Below, piece by piece: positions 1-10,435 of a stretch of DNA of 64,000 nucleotides (positions within the stretch are counted from its first letter, which is position 1; each line of letters starts with the position of its first letter). Below the pieces are notes generated by a model that saw only the letters and a program-made list of their open reading frames with translations, was not told where the DNA came from and did not search any database. The stretch comes from Psychrobacter immobilis. Its GTDB lineage: Bacteria > Pseudomonadota > Gammaproteobacteria > Pseudomonadales > Moraxellaceae. The stretch lies in contig NZ_CAJGZV010000001.1 of assembly GCF_904846065.1 (NCBI RefSeq), positions 434,001 to 498,000 of the forward strand. The letters are read 5' to 3'. Both the position numbers and the translations under genes were made by a program.

Positions 1-22
1 GCCTTTATTATATTCACACAAA

Positions 23-1033
<1,011 letters not shown>

Positions 1034-1048
1034 TTAGTGTATTGATGT

Positions 1049-1720
1049 CTACTTATTAAGATGTAACGCGGTATTGAAATCTTTATCTAATAAATGGCCC
1101 ATGCGGTCGCGCTTGGTCGCTAAATATTCAGCATTCATATCATTCACCCCAACCAATAAAGGCACGCGTTCCACGACATTAATACCGTGCTCAGTTAGAT
1201 AAGCCACTTTGTCTGGATTGTTGGTGATGAGTCTGACGGCGTCAACACCGATATGAGCGAGCATCGGGCCGCACATATCATAAATGCGCGCATCCGCAGG
1301 TAAGCCCAACATGAGGTTGGCATCTAAAGTATCATGACCTTGGTCTTGCAGGGCGTAAGCGCGAATCTTATTGGTCAGACCAATACCACGACCTTCTTGG
1401 CGCAAATATAATATCGCCCCGCAGCCAGTCTCTTGTATTGCTTGCATCGCCGTGTTGAGCTGCGGTCCACAGTCACATTTTAATGAGCTAAAAGCATCAC
1501 CTGTCAAGCATTCTGAATGAATACGAATCAATGGAATGGTTTTTTCTGCTCGCGTGGCGTCCGTCTGACTCGGTGAGTTGTCCGCCGTATGTTGATCGAC
1601 GACAGGCAAACCAACAGTCAGCATCACATGCTCTTGACCTTCGTCGTTTTCAAAAATATGAATATCAAACTCGCCATGACGAGTAGGTAGTTTGGCACTG
1701 GTAATAAATTGATATGACAT
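1049..1720 (-). CDS. ribA: GTP cyclohydrolase II (riboflavin biosynthesis)
   Basis: Opens the imidazole ring of GTP in the first committed step of riboflavin synthesis. The zinc ligands are visible as Cys71, Cys82 and Cys84 ([17 protein letters not shown]), followed by the nucleotide-binding [19 protein letters not shown] motif near residues 108-126. At 223 residues it is longer than the ~196-residue E. coli enzyme, mainly because of a polar insert at about residues 43-60. It is a stand-alone RibA, not fused to RibB. No FMN riboswitch could be recognised upstream. It probably runs into hemF, 30 bases downstream. Confidence 0.96.
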   Translation of the reverse strand: MSYQFITSAKLPTRHGEFDIHIFENDEGQEHVMLTVGLPVVDQHTADNSPSQTDATRAEKTIPLIRIHSECLTGDAFSSLKCDCGPQLNTAMQAIQETGCGAILYLRQEGRGIGLTNKIRAYALQDQGHDTLDANLMLGLPADARIYDMCGPMLAHIGVDAVRLITNNPDKVAYLTEHGINVVERVPLLVGVNDMNAEYLATKRDRMGHLLDKDFNTALHLNK

Positions 1721-2274
1721 TAATGTCCTGCATAAGCCGATAAGCGTGGCGGTAGAGGGTCTTTTTTAACCATATTAAAACAGCGATGATATCCTAGCTG
1801 CATGATGAAAGTAGGATAATGCCAGTATAATTCATTCGTAAAGAGTGCATGCTGATTGTCTTTATTATAAAAACACACAAAGTTCACAAACGACGCACGA
1901 TGATTAAAGCGACAATTAAAAATAAATGCTATTATGCCATACTATTTTGACGGATACAGTGACAAGTCTTTGCCCTTACATTACTATGTCGTCACTAACA
2001 TCCGATATTGATGCAGAATAATAAGGCATAATATTATCCCTTGTTATGAAAGCGCCACAGCAAAGCTCCATCGCTGTCTATTACGGCAGCGTATGTGCTA
2101 TTCGGCGCAGCTTCTATATGTTGATATAAAGACATAAAGGCTGCCTGAATAAATGTATGAACAGTTATATGGTCGATTACACCAGTAATGGTGTAGATAT
2201 TATTGACGTCACTTAGGTAGCATTATGCACTAAGAGGCTGTCTTGTCAGCAGATTGGTAGGTATCGTACGGTTT
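1721..2274. other. Intergenic region between divergent ribA and dxs
   Basis: About 550 bases separate the divergent ribA and dxs starts. It must hold both promoters, but I see no convincing -35/-10 pair, riboswitch or small gene. The sequence is AT-rich with only short imperfect repeats. Confidence 0.5.
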
Positions 2275-4332
2275 ATGCAGCAGTCACCTCATTCCCCACA
2301 GTCTCAGTCCGTATCTATGCCAGCTGTCGATTCTGCTGCCCAGCTGTCGAATTTACAGCAGACTTATACTGTGATTCCACGCGTCCGTCCTGATACGCCT
2401 TTGCTGGATAGCATTGCAGCGCCAGCTGATCTTAATACTCTGACAACTGCTCAACTTATCACCTTGGCTGATGAGCTGCGGCTATTTCTATTGTATTCAG
2501 CAGGTCAAAGCGGTGGGCATTTTGGTGCCAATTTGGGCGTGGTTGAATTGACCATTGCGCTGCATTACCTATTAGATACGCCGCAAGATCAAATCGTTTG
2601 GGACGTGGGTCATCAAGCCTATGCTCATAAAGTATTGACGGGTCGCCGTGATCAGTTGGCGACGATTCGCTCAAAAGATGGTTTGACTGCTTTTCCTGAG
2701 CGTGCAGAATCCGTTTACGATACCTTTGGCGTTGGTCATTCATCGACGTCAATCTCAGCTGGTCTAGGCATGAGCTTAGCACTGCGTTATCAAGGTCGCG
2801 CGCAAACAGTAGCTTGTATCATTGGTGATGGTGCAATGACCGGTGGTATGGCGTTTGAAGCGATGAATGATGCGGTGCAACAAGATGCGGATTTATTGGT
2901 CATTTTAAATGACAATGACATGTCGATCTCTTGTTCTATCGGTGGTTTTTCACGGCATTTAGCGATGCTGTGGGAGTCAGGATATCAGGTTGATATCTCT
3001 GATGCAGGCGAGCCAGTACTATGCCAACGCCCTGATATGCAAGGCTTTGATCGCCGTAAGCGTCACAAAGAGATGCGTGATGTGCCGCAGTTAGAAGACA
3101 ATTTATTTAAAGCGATTGGTTTTACCTACTTTGGTCCGTTTGATGGTCACAATATCCCTGAGCTACTGCGGGTATTGTCACTTGCCAAGCAGATAAAAGG
3201 GCCTGTTTTAGTCCATATTTATACCACCAAAGGCAAAGGTTTTGCCCCAGCTGAGTTAGATCCCGTCGGCTATCATGCTATCAGCAAGCTTCCTGTCGAA
3301 GTCAAGAATGATACTCAGGCTGTCGCCACAGAAAAATCACTGTCCAACACCAAACCTGCGTTAAAATACTCGCAAGTGTTTGGGCAATTCTTATGTGACA
3401 AAGCAACCGCAGACGATAAGCTGCTTGCCGTCACACCTGCTATGGAAGAAGGCTCGGGGATGATTGATTTTGCCCGTCAATTTCCGGAGCGGTTTTTTGA
3501 TGTAGCCATCGCTGAGCAACACGCAGTCACACTGGCTGCTGGTATGGCAACCCAAGGCGTCAAACCGATTGTGGCGATTTATTCGACGTTTTTGCAACGT
3601 GGTTATGATCAGCTGATTCATGATGTGGCTTTGCAAAACCTTGATGTGATGTTTGCTATTGACCGAGCAGGTTTAGTCGGTGAAGACGGTGCAACGCATG
3701 CAGGCGTATTCGATTTTGCCTTTTTACGCTGCGTGCCCAATATGCTGATCGCCGCGCCAAAAGACGAAAACGAATGCTACCATTTGCTCAATACGTGCTA
3801 TGAATATCAAGGCTGCACGGCAGTACGCTATCCGCGTGGTGTCGGTACTGGCGCAGTTATCGCATCGCCAGCACAGACTTATAACGTTGGCGAGGCAGTG
3901 ATAGAGTCGGTATTAGGTAGTGAGGATGCGCCTAAAAAGCTGGCGCTACTCGTATTTGGTACCATGGTTGCGACGGCTCAGCAAGCGGCAGAAAGCTTAA
4001 TTGACAATGATATAGAATCAGATTGTCAGGTACATGTCATTAATATGCGCTGGGTAAAACCTTTAGACACGGCATTATTAGAAAAGTTGTTAGAGCAAGG
4101 TATTACACACATTGCGACTTTGGAAGAGCACATGATTATGGGCGGCGCGGGCAGTGCAGTAAATGAGTATTTGCTTAACGAATCACCAGCCTTTAAAGAT
4201 AACCGTCCTGCCGTTATTAATATCGGCATTCCAGATCGCTTTGTCGCCCATGGCTCACAAGCAGAGCAAATGGCTGATTGTGGTTTAGATGTTAATGGTG
4301 TGGTAAGGCAGCTTGAAAAGTTGCTGTTGTAA
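2275..4332 (+). CDS. dxs: 1-deoxy-D-xylulose-5-phosphate synthase
   Basis: Thiamine-diphosphate-dependent condensation of pyruvate and glyceraldehyde-3-phosphate, the entry step of the MEP isoprenoid pathway; DXP also feeds thiamine and pyridoxal synthesis. Visible motifs are [15 protein letters not shown], the ThDP/Mg signature [17 protein letters not shown], and [12 protein letters not shown] in the transketolase pyrimidine-binding domain. The frame is open back to a TTG at 2254, but the ATG at 2275 (685 residues) is the more likely start; neither has a strong Shine-Dalgarno. Even so the N-terminus carries about 45 residues of Ser/Gln-rich sequence before the conserved core, longer than the ~620-residue E. 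coli protein. Confidence 0.96.
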   Translation: MQQSPHSPQSQSVSMPAVDSAAQLSNLQQTYTVIPRVRPDTPLLDSIAAPADLNTLTTAQLITLADELRLFLLYSAGQSGGHFGANLGVVELTIALHYLLDTPQDQIVWDVGHQAYAHKVLTGRRDQLATIRSKDGLTAFPERAESVYDTFGVGHSSTSISAGLGMSLALRYQGRAQTVACIIGDGAMTGGMAFEAMNDAVQQDADLLVILNDNDMSISCSIGGFSRHLAMLWESGYQVDISDAGEPVLCQRPDMQGFDRRKRHKEMRDVPQLEDNLFKAIGFTYFGPFDGHNIPELLRVLSLAKQIKGPVLVHIYTTKGKGFAPAELDPVGYHAISKLPVEVKNDTQAVATEKSLSNTKPALKYSQVFGQFLCDKATADDKLLAVTPAMEEGSGMIDFARQFPERFFDVAIAEQHAVTLAAGMATQGVKPIVAIYSTFLQRGYDQLIHDVALQNLDVMFAIDRAGLVGEDGATHAGVFDFAFLRCVPNMLIAAPKDENECYHLLNTCYEYQGCTAVRYPRGVGTGAVIASPAQTYNVGEAVIESVLGSEDAPKKLALLVFGTMVATAQQAAESLIDNDIESDCQVHVINMRWVKPLDTALLEKLLEQGITHIATLEEHMIMGGAGSAVNEYLLNESPAFKDNRPAVINIGIPDRFVAHGSQAEQMADCGLDVNGVVRQLEKLLL

Positions 4333-4678
4333 GTTATACCTTTGAACATTTTTAAGATTTTTAGCTGTCATTTGGACAGAGTATTGGTTAAATAGATAAA
4401 AGCTCGATCGATAGAGCGAACGCCTACTTAGTCGTAGGTGCTGACTTTTTTACAACTTACGCAGTTTGTGATGACCACCAAAATTTGGGTTGGTTTGGCG
4501 AACGTCATGGTTTTTTTCGTTTTTTATCGAACAATTTTAGTATAATGCGATCATCGCTTTTAAATGGCGCATTTTTTTAATCGTATAAATACAGTGTGAT
4601 GCAGCGGCTGATTGGCATGTTGTGGGCACAGAGCTCGTCTTATTTTTGACATTCATTCATCAAGCAAATAGGTTATTT
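4333..4678. other. Intergenic region between dxs and suhB with a likely suhB promoter
   Basis: The 346 bases hold two short hairpins after dxs (around 4402-4416 and 4423-4437). The second is followed a few bases later by a T-run at 4445-4450, a weak terminator candidate. A consensus -10 box TATAAT lies at 4541-4546, about 135 bases before the suhB ATG, in a T-rich context without a clear -35. Nothing else is recognisable. Confidence 0.4.
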
Positions 4679-5506
4679 ATGGAACCCATGGTCGTCATCG
4701 CAGCACGTACTGCTGAAAAAGTTGGTAAAGAGATTTTATATGCGCATCAAAACCGCCATAAAATTGAATTGGATATTGAGTCAAAAGGGCTTGATGGATT
4801 GGTTACGCGTATTGATCGCTTTAGCGAAGAGCTGACGATTGAAACCCTAAAAGCCAGCTATCCAAATCACTCGTACTTGGGTGAAGAGTTTGGTATGCAA
4901 GAAGGTCGCGGTGAAGATGCAGACTGGTGCTGGATTATTGATCCGCTAGATGGCACCAAAAACTTCGTCCATGGTGTGCCGCAGTTTTGTGTGTCTATCG
5001 CCGTACAGCATAAAGGCGTAACCCAACATGGCGTGATCTATGATCCTGTCCGTGATGAGATGTTCTCTGCTAGCCGTGGTAAAGGCGCGCGCTTGAACAA
5101 TCGCCGCATGCAAGTGAGCGAGCGCAAAACGATTGATGGTGGTCTATTTACCACTGGTCATCCGCTTGAGCGTAAACGCAATGGCGAAGTCATCTCTTAT
5201 GCCAAGCAGCATTTTGAAAGCTTGCAAAAGATCTCTGAAGCAGGCGGTCAAGTTCGTCGTCTAGGCTCAGCTGCGCTTGATTTATGTTATGTCGCTGCCG
5301 GTCGTTTTGATGGCTATTTTGAGATGTCAATTAAGCCTTGGGATATCGCGGCAGGTGAGCTTATCGTGACCGAAGCACGTGGCGTGGTGGTTGACCATAC
5401 AGGCGCACACAACTCAATGACTTCAGGCTCTATTTTCGCCTGTAACATTAAGTTATTGAAGCCATTGATGCAAGTGGTTGTTCCAACGTGGGGTGACGCA
5501 TTTTAA
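4679..5506 (+). CDS. suhB: Inositol-1-monophosphatase family protein SuhB
   Basis: Mg2+-dependent inositol monophosphatase. In E. coli SuhB also binds RNA polymerase/NusA and takes part in rRNA antitermination. Diagnostic motifs are the metal-binding GEEFG (about 68-72), DPLDGTKNFVHG (88-99) and WDIAAGE (221-227). I take the ATG at 4679, giving 275 residues like the 267-residue E. coli protein. The frame extends upstream to a GTG at 4622 that would add a 19-residue hydrophobic stretch not expected in the family. The gene is monocistronic, ending at a terminator shared with the converging acyltransferase gene. Confidence 0.95.
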   Translation: MEPMVVIAARTAEKVGKEILYAHQNRHKIELDIESKGLDGLVTRIDRFSEELTIETLKASYPNHSYLGEEFGMQEGRGEDADWCWIIDPLDGTKNFVHGVPQFCVSIAVQHKGVTQHGVIYDPVRDEMFSASRGKGARLNNRRMQVSERKTIDGGLFTTGHPLERKRNGEVISYAKQHFESLQKISEAGGQVRRLGSAALDLCYVAAGRFDGYFEMSIKPWDIAAGELIVTEARGVVVDHTGAHNSMTSGSIFACNIKLLKPLMQVVVPTWGDAF

Positions 5507-5543
5507 GCACCACTTAAGCGTAATTATTAAGACAAATTAAAAC

Positions 5544-5578
5544 AAAAAAGCTGGTTCCATTATGGAGCCAGCTTTTTT
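5544..5578. terminator. Bidirectional rho-independent terminator
   Basis: An A-run, a 10-bp stem AGCTGGTTCC/GGAGCCAGCT with one G-T wobble, the loop ATTAT, then a T-run. It is flanked by A's and T's on both sides, so it can serve suhB (+) and the converging acyltransferase (-). The last codons of the minus-strand gene lie inside it. Confidence 0.85.
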
Positions 5579-6999
5579 GTTTTACCATTAACTTTATAGC
5601 TACTTTTATCTTCAACCGTAATGCCTTGGAACTTAAGCGCTTTACTGGTAGTTTCCAACAGTTGCAACTCTTCTTCAATAAGCGTCAGCATTTCTTGTAC
5701 ATGCGGCAGTGCTTTACTACAAGCCGTAATCCCAAATTCAATCTTATCTAGATAACTAGCAAGGGTGATATTCATTGCTTGACCATTGAAGACAATAGAC
5801 GCAGGGTACAACGATTGCAAACGTGCACCATTCCAATATAGTGGTTTTTCAGAACCAGGCACATTAGAGATAATCAGGTTAAACGCCTGCTTTTTGGGAA
5901 ATAGACTGGTCGCTAAGTTGATACCTTCCCAAGCATAGGCAATCACGCTGTAGTTAATCACTTGGGCTTGATTCATGCGTCGAAAGCGGCGTTTGCCGTT
6001 ATTCATACTGCGATGAATCAGTTTGATTCGGCTCAAGGGATCATCTAAATGCGTGCCCAAATTGGCCAGTACAAAGGATAATTGATTGCCTGCCACACTG
6101 TCATCTGTACGCAGCGACATCGGTACAAAAGCAATGAGTGGCTTGCTAGGCAGCGCATCCATGGAGATGAGATAACGACGAATAGCACCCGCACATACCG
6201 CTAGTACCACATCATTTTTACTGATATTTAGTCGCTCAGCAATATCGTTAAAACGCTGAATATCATAAGACTGCGCGGCTATACGCCGTGATGCTGAGAT
6301 GCGTTTATTGAGCACACTCATCGGCGCATCAAAAGTACCGACATAACTGTCATCACCATAATTTTTCAAATTATCCAGCAGTTCGGTAAATACAGGTTTA
6401 ATAGTAGATATTTGCTCTTTAATGATGCGTAATGCGGAGCGCTCTTTGGGTAAAATCGCATCGACTTGATTGCGATGGCGTGCCATTAATGACCAAATCG
6501 GTAGCGTTACTGGCTCAGTGGGCGATTGCGATAATGATTTTTTGACAAGGCGCATGGCAGCAATGCCATCAACCAATGAATGGTGAATTTTGAAGTATAG
6601 GGCAAAACGCTCAGGGTCGCCTTCGTTTTCTGGTTGAATACCCTCAATCACATGACATTCCCACAATGGCATGGCACGATCCAACAGCCGACCATGTTCT
6701 CTTGAAACATACATCAACAACTCGCGAACCCGTGCAGGCTTTGGTAAGGCAACATGATGCAAGTGATGCTCAACATCAAAATGCTTGTCCTTTTTCCAAA
6801 AAGCCAAATGCTCAAGCACTTGGTTAAAAGGAAAGGTAGGCGACACATCAGAATCTTGCATCTGTTTGACCAATTGGCAAACAAAGCCGCTACCCGCATT
6901 CTCTGGCAATTCGAATAGGAATAGACCTCCAACATGCATGGGCTGTTTACGCGACTCAAGAAGTAAAAACAACTGGTCGACTGCTGTGAGAAGCCGCAT
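5560..6999 (-). CDS. Wax ester synthase/acyl-CoA:diacylglycerol acyltransferase (WS/DGAT)
   Basis: Bifunctional acyltransferase that esterifies long-chain alcohols or diacylglycerol with acyl-CoA to make storage neutral lipids. The catalytic motif HHSLVDG sits at residues 139-145 (the HHxxxDG family signature). PLW (111-113) and the ND motif (NDVVLAVCAGA, near 263) are also present, as is the NVPGS-type C-terminal domain motif (ISNVPGSEKPLYW). Length 479 is typical of Acinetobacter/Marinobacter homologues, and the N-terminus begins with the usual LTAVDQLFLLLE. It has no signal peptide and probably sits at the cytoplasmic membrane face. Its stop codon falls inside the terminator shared with suhB. 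Confidence 0.93.
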   Translation of the reverse strand: MRLLTAVDQLFLLLESRKQPMHVGGLFLFELPENAGSGFVCQLVKQMQDSDVSPTFPFNQVLEHLAFWKKDKHFDVEHHLHHVALPKPARVRELLMYVSREHGRLLDRAMPLWECHVIEGIQPENEGDPERFALYFKIHHSLVDGIAAMRLVKKSLSQSPTEPVTLPIWSLMARHRNQVDAILPKERSALRIIKEQISTIKPVFTELLDNLKNYGDDSYVGTFDAPMSVLNKRISASRRIAAQSYDIQRFNDIAERLNISKNDVVLAVCAGAIRRYLISMDALPSKPLIAFVPMSLRTDDSVAGNQLSFVLANLGTHLDDPLSRIKLIHRSMNNGKRRFRRMNQAQVINYSVIAYAWEGINLATSLFPKKQAFNLIISNVPGSEKPLYWNGARLQSLYPASIVFNGQAMNITLASYLDKIEFGITACSKALPHVQEMLTLIEEELQLLETTSKALKFQGITVEDKSSYKVNGKTKKLAP

Positions 7000-7112
7000 A
7001 ATAAATCCTTTTATGACGATAAGTTGAGTAAAAGTTACTTCTTTTATTATTATTTTATAGCTGACTTTTTATTAAATACTATCAATTTAATAATGGTCAT
7101 TAAATTTAAAAG

Positions 7113-7937
7113 CTATTGAAAAAAGTATCCTGTTTGCGGTGAGCTGGCAGTCGCCATTTTACGCATTGGCATACGACCCGCCAAGAACGCCGCGCGCCCT
7201 GCCCAGATGGCATGCTTCATGGCATGGGCCATCATGACTGGGTTTTGCGCATTGGCAATCGCCGAATTCATCAGGACGCCATCACAGCCAAGCTCCATAG
7301 CCAGCGCTGCATCAGAGGCCGTGCCAACGCCTGCATCGACCAATACCGGTACTTTGGCATTTTCGATAATAAGGCTGAGGGTGTGACGATTCAGCAAACC
7401 AAGACCTGAACCAATCAAGCTACCAAGTGGCATAATTGCCACACAGCCCATACTTTCTAATTCTTGAGCGACGATAGGGTCGTCTGAGGTATAAACCATC
7501 ACCTCAAAGCCATCATCAATCAATACTTTGGCAGCTTTTAGCGTTTCCATCACATTCGGATAGAGGGTTTTTTCATCGCCCAATACTTCAAGCTTAACCA
7601 GATTATGCCCGCCTAACAGCTCGCGAGCAAGCTTACAGGTACGAATGGCAGTCTCGGCATCGAAACAACCAGCAGTGTTGGGTAAGATGGTGTATTTATC
7701 GGGGGAAATCACATCAAGTAGATTGGGCTCATTGCTGTTTTGTCCAATATTAGTACGACGAATAGCAACGGTGACAATCTCTGCTGCCGACGCGCCAATG
7801 GCGGCGCCCGTTTCAGTCATATCTTTATACTTGCCCGTACCGACCAACAGACGAGAAGAAAAAGTACGACTCCCGACCGTAAAAGTGTCTTGTAAAAGGG
7901 GCGTCGGATGAGTAGCAGTGCTTGTGTTCTCTGACAT
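7113..7937 (-). CDS. thiG: Thiazole synthase ThiG
   Basis: Forms the thiazole phosphate moiety of thiamine from DXP, an iminoacetate equivalent and ThiS-thiocarboxylate. The TIM-barrel protein shows the Schiff-base lysine in [10 protein letters not shown] (Lys115), the [11 protein letters not shown] segment, the glycine-rich phosphate-binding [20 protein letters not shown] segment, and NSAIANA near the end. I use the start at 7937 (274 residues), which has AGGA about 10 bases upstream; an in-frame start at 7967 would add 10 residues. No thiS, thiF or thiH lies beside it and no TPP riboswitch was recognised, so its partners must be encoded elsewhere. Confidence 0.95.
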   Translation of the reverse strand: MSENTSTATHPTPLLQDTFTVGSRTFSSRLLVGTGKYKDMTETGAAIGASAAEIVTVAIRRTNIGQNSNEPNLLDVISPDKYTILPNTAGCFDAETAIRTCKLARELLGGHNLVKLEVLGDEKTLYPNVMETLKAAKVLIDDGFEVMVYTSDDPIVAQELESMGCVAIMPLGSLIGSGLGLLNRHTLSLIIENAKVPVLVDAGVGTASDAALAMELGCDGVLMNSAIANAQNPVMMAHAMKHAIWAGRAAFLAGRMPMRKMATASSPQTGYFFQ

Positions 7938-8098
7938 AACTGAAAATCCTAATGGCGAGTAAAACAAAATGCTATTATAACAAAATCATGCAATCTTACT
8001 TGCAGTCTTTTTTGGTTTAGCCAGTTAAGCATAATACGTTTGCCACGCTTTGACACGAGTTTCTTTCTGAGTTTATCTTTATCTATCAGGTCGCTTTT

Positions 8099-9652
8099 AT
8101 GATGCAACTGCCGTACAGTTTTGCGAAACGCCATCAAATTTTGGCCATACTTGCCATTGATCCTGAGCTGCCAGCGACTTTGGTGCTGACCAAAGCCACG
8201 CCATTATCAGCGATTAATGAGGCAGTGCGATTTTTACAGCAGCAAGGTGTACGCGGTGTGCCCACTTATGAAAGCATCAGCGCCGATGACTTTGAAAAGC
8301 GCATGAACGCCGCTTATGCAGGCAATACTGGTGAGTCGCAACATATTGCCGCTGGGCTCGAAGACCATCCTGATCTCGATAGTTTGGCAGACAGTGTCCC
8401 TGAAACTGAAGATTTGATGGATCAACAAGATGATGCACCTATCATTCGTCTCATCAATGCGTTGTTGTCCGAAGCGATACGTTTAAACGCCTCAGATATC
8501 CATATTGAAACCTTTGAAAAACGCTTGGTCGTTCGCTTTCGCGTTGACGGTGAATTAAAAGAAATTATTACGCCAAAACGCCAATTAGCGCCATTATTGG
8601 TATCGCGTATTAAGGTCATGGCCAAGCTCGATATTGCCGAAAAACGCGTGCCACAAGATGGACGTATCAGCTTACGGCTGGCAGGGCGTGAGGTTGATGT
8701 GCGGGTATCGACATTGCCATCGAGTTTTGGTGAACGCGTGGTCATGCGTCTATTAGATAAGCAAGCAGGTCGCCTGAATATGACGTATTTAGGGCTGTCT
8801 GATAACGATTATAGCGAGCTCAAGCGCTTGATTCATCGCCCACACGGCATTATTTTGGTGACAGGGCCGACAGGTTCAGGGAAAACCACGACGTTATATT
8901 CAGCATTGACCGATCTCAATGACCAAACCCGTAATATCTTGACCGCTGAAGATCCGATTGAGTTTCAGCTCGATGGCATTGGGCAAACGCAGGTTAATAA
9001 TAAAGTCGATATGACTTTTGCCAAAAGTTTACGTGCAATGTTACGCCAAGATCCAGACGTGGTGATGGTTGGTGAGATTCGCGATTTAGAAACGGCAGAG
9101 ATTGCCGTACAAGCGTCGCTTACTGGACATTTGGTTTTATCAACTTTACACACCAACACCGCCATTGGTGCCGTCACGCGTCTGCAAGATATGGGTGTTG
9201 AGCCATTTTTATTATCGTCATCACTGATTGGTGTCGTCGCCCAGCGCTTGGTGCGTACATTATGTACACATTGTCATGGCTGGCAAGTGGCTGATAGCGA
9301 ACAGGCTAAGTTATTTACTGAAATTGGTATTGTGCCAGTCTCAGAGAATGGCGCTAAAGTTTTGACAAGTAAACCTATCAATTTACCCAAACCAGTTGGC
9401 TGTGATAAATGCAATCAATCAGGATTTAAAGGACGGACGGCGATATACGAAGTGGTGCCCGTTGATGATACCTTGCGCCGTATGATTCATAGTAATACCG
9501 CCGAGTATGAGCTAGAGGAGTACGCACGTCAGCAGACAGCGTCGATTCGTGCGGATGGGTTGCATAAAGTCATTGCAGGTCGTACGACGTTAGAGGAAGT
9601 GCTACGAGTGACGAAAGAGAGTGCCTTAGCTGATGACACGATACTTGTATAA
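8099..9652 (+). CDS. gspE: Type II secretion system ATPase GspE
   Basis: Cytoplasmic hexameric ATPase that powers pseudopilus assembly and protein export across the outer membrane. Order of parts: short N1E/GspL-binding region (1-110), then the catalytic core with Walker A GPTGSGKT (256-263), Asp box and Walker B (RQDPDVVMVGEIRD), and His box (TGHLVLSTLHTNT). A C-terminal tetracysteine zinc element follows (CTHC near 395, CDKC near 436). The zinc element and length (517) favour GspE/PilB over PilT. The start ATGATG at 8099 lacks a strong ribosome site. gspF follows only 8.4 kb later, so the usual gspEFG operon is broken up here. Confidence 0.93.
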   Translation: MMQLPYSFAKRHQILAILAIDPELPATLVLTKATPLSAINEAVRFLQQQGVRGVPTYESISADDFEKRMNAAYAGNTGESQHIAAGLEDHPDLDSLADSVPETEDLMDQQDDAPIIRLINALLSEAIRLNASDIHIETFEKRLVVRFRVDGELKEIITPKRQLAPLLVSRIKVMAKLDIAEKRVPQDGRISLRLAGREVDVRVSTLPSSFGERVVMRLLDKQAGRLNMTYLGLSDNDYSELKRLIHRPHGIILVTGPTGSGKTTTLYSALTDLNDQTRNILTAEDPIEFQLDGIGQTQVNNKVDMTFAKSLRAMLRQDPDVVMVGEIRDLETAEIAVQASLTGHLVLSTLHTNTAIGAVTRLQDMGVEPFLLSSSLIGVVAQRLVRTLCTHCHGWQVADSEQAKLFTEIGIVPVSENGAKVLTSKPINLPKPVGCDKCNQSGFKGRTAIYEVVPVDDTLRRMIHSNTAEYELEEYARQQTASIRADGLHKVIAGRTTLEEVLRVTKESALADDTILV

Positions 9653-9720
9653 AATATTTAAGGTGTGTTGGTGATTGTTCAACGTACCTCAGCCAAAGGG
9701 TTTGTATAGCAGATAAAAGA

Positions 9721-9746
9721 TAACTGGCTATGGTAGCCAGTTATTT
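9721..9746 (+). terminator. Terminator-like hairpin after gspE
   Basis: Perfect 10-bp inverted repeat TAACTGGCTA/TAGCCAGTTA with a 3-base loop, about 70 bases after the gspE stop. The following T-tract is short (TTTG), so termination efficiency is uncertain. Confidence 0.5.
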
Positions 9747-9765
9747 GATGGTCATTCTTTACTGC

Positions 9766-9816
9766 TTTGAATACTTTAGTGTTTTGAATACTTCAGTGCT
9801 TTTAATAATTTAACGT
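9766..9816. repeat. Three degenerate 17-bp tandem units
   Basis: TTTGAATACTTTAGTGT is followed by TTTGAATACTTCAGTGC (two differences) and a more diverged third unit ending at 9816. They lie between the gspE hairpin and the 3' end of the convergent RidA-family gene. No function is evident. Confidence 0.6.
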
Positions 9817-9828
9817 GTGACATCGCTA

Positions 9829-10317
9829 TTATTTTGCAGCGATGCATTCAACTTCAACGCTGGCACCAGCAGCCAATTCAGCGACGCCAAAGGCTGAACG
9901 TACCGGATAAGGTTTGGCCAATTCCGCTTTATAGACTTTATTAAAATCGTCAAAGTCATCCATGTCTGTCAGCATAGCCATACATTTGACGATGTCTGAT
10001 TTTTGATAGCCATATTTTAACAAGGTTTCATTGATATTATCCAATGCTTGCTTGGCTTCGGCTTTGACACCACCTTTGACCAATTTGCCATCTTTAAAAC
10101 CAATTTGTCCAGACATGTATAGCGTATCGCCCACCCGTACTGCTTCTGAAAAAGGATAATTACCGCCATCACCAAGAAACACAGGGCTAGATTTAGTCAC
10201 ACTTGCGGTATTTGCCATTGGCGCCGCATTTGCTGTCATGGTAAGGCCTAGTGAGCACGCGCCCACGAGCAACGCCTTAGTTAAATGGGCAGTCAATTTA
10301 TGGGTAATCTTGGACAT
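9829..10317 (-). CDS. RidA/YjgF-family protein with an export signal
   Basis: The mature part has the Rid-family fold pattern: GDTLYMSGQIG near the N-terminal third, and the C-terminal RSAFGVAELAAGASVEVECIA with the Arg that binds the carboxylate of imine/enamine intermediates in RidA. Cytoplasmic RidA deaminates reactive enamines. Unusually, this one begins with a clear Sec-type signal (lysines, then KALLVGACSLGLTMTANA with an Ala-X-Ala end), predicting a periplasmic location. The start at 10317 has an excellent AAGGAGA ribosome site 6 bases upstream; longer in-frame starts (to 10380) would bury the signal. 162 residues. The substrate is unknown. Confidence 0.88.
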   Translation of the reverse strand: MSKITHKLTAHLTKALLVGACSLGLTMTANAAPMANTASVTKSSPVFLGDGGNYPFSEAVRVGDTLYMSGQIGFKDGKLVKGGVKAEAKQALDNINETLLKYGYQKSDIVKCMAMLTDMDDFDDFNKVYKAELAKPYPVRSAFGVAELAAGASVEVECIAAK

Positions 10318-10435
10318 CGCTGTCTCCTTATTATACGTTTTTTTCACAATTTTTTTAAATGCACTATACAAGTTTAACAAACATAATGTCTCATCACACT
10401 AGATGACACATTATGTCTTACTTATGCTTAACCAG

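Noticed and set aside
1721..2274. FMN riboswitch for ribA or promoter boxes for dxs
   Set aside because: No conserved RFN-type helices or consistent -35/-10 pair could be identified by eye.
7949..8137. 62-codon minus-strand frame upstream of thiG as a possible thiS
   Set aside because: It lacks the C-terminal Gly-Gly and the ubiquitin-like pattern of ThiS, and it overlaps the gspE start.
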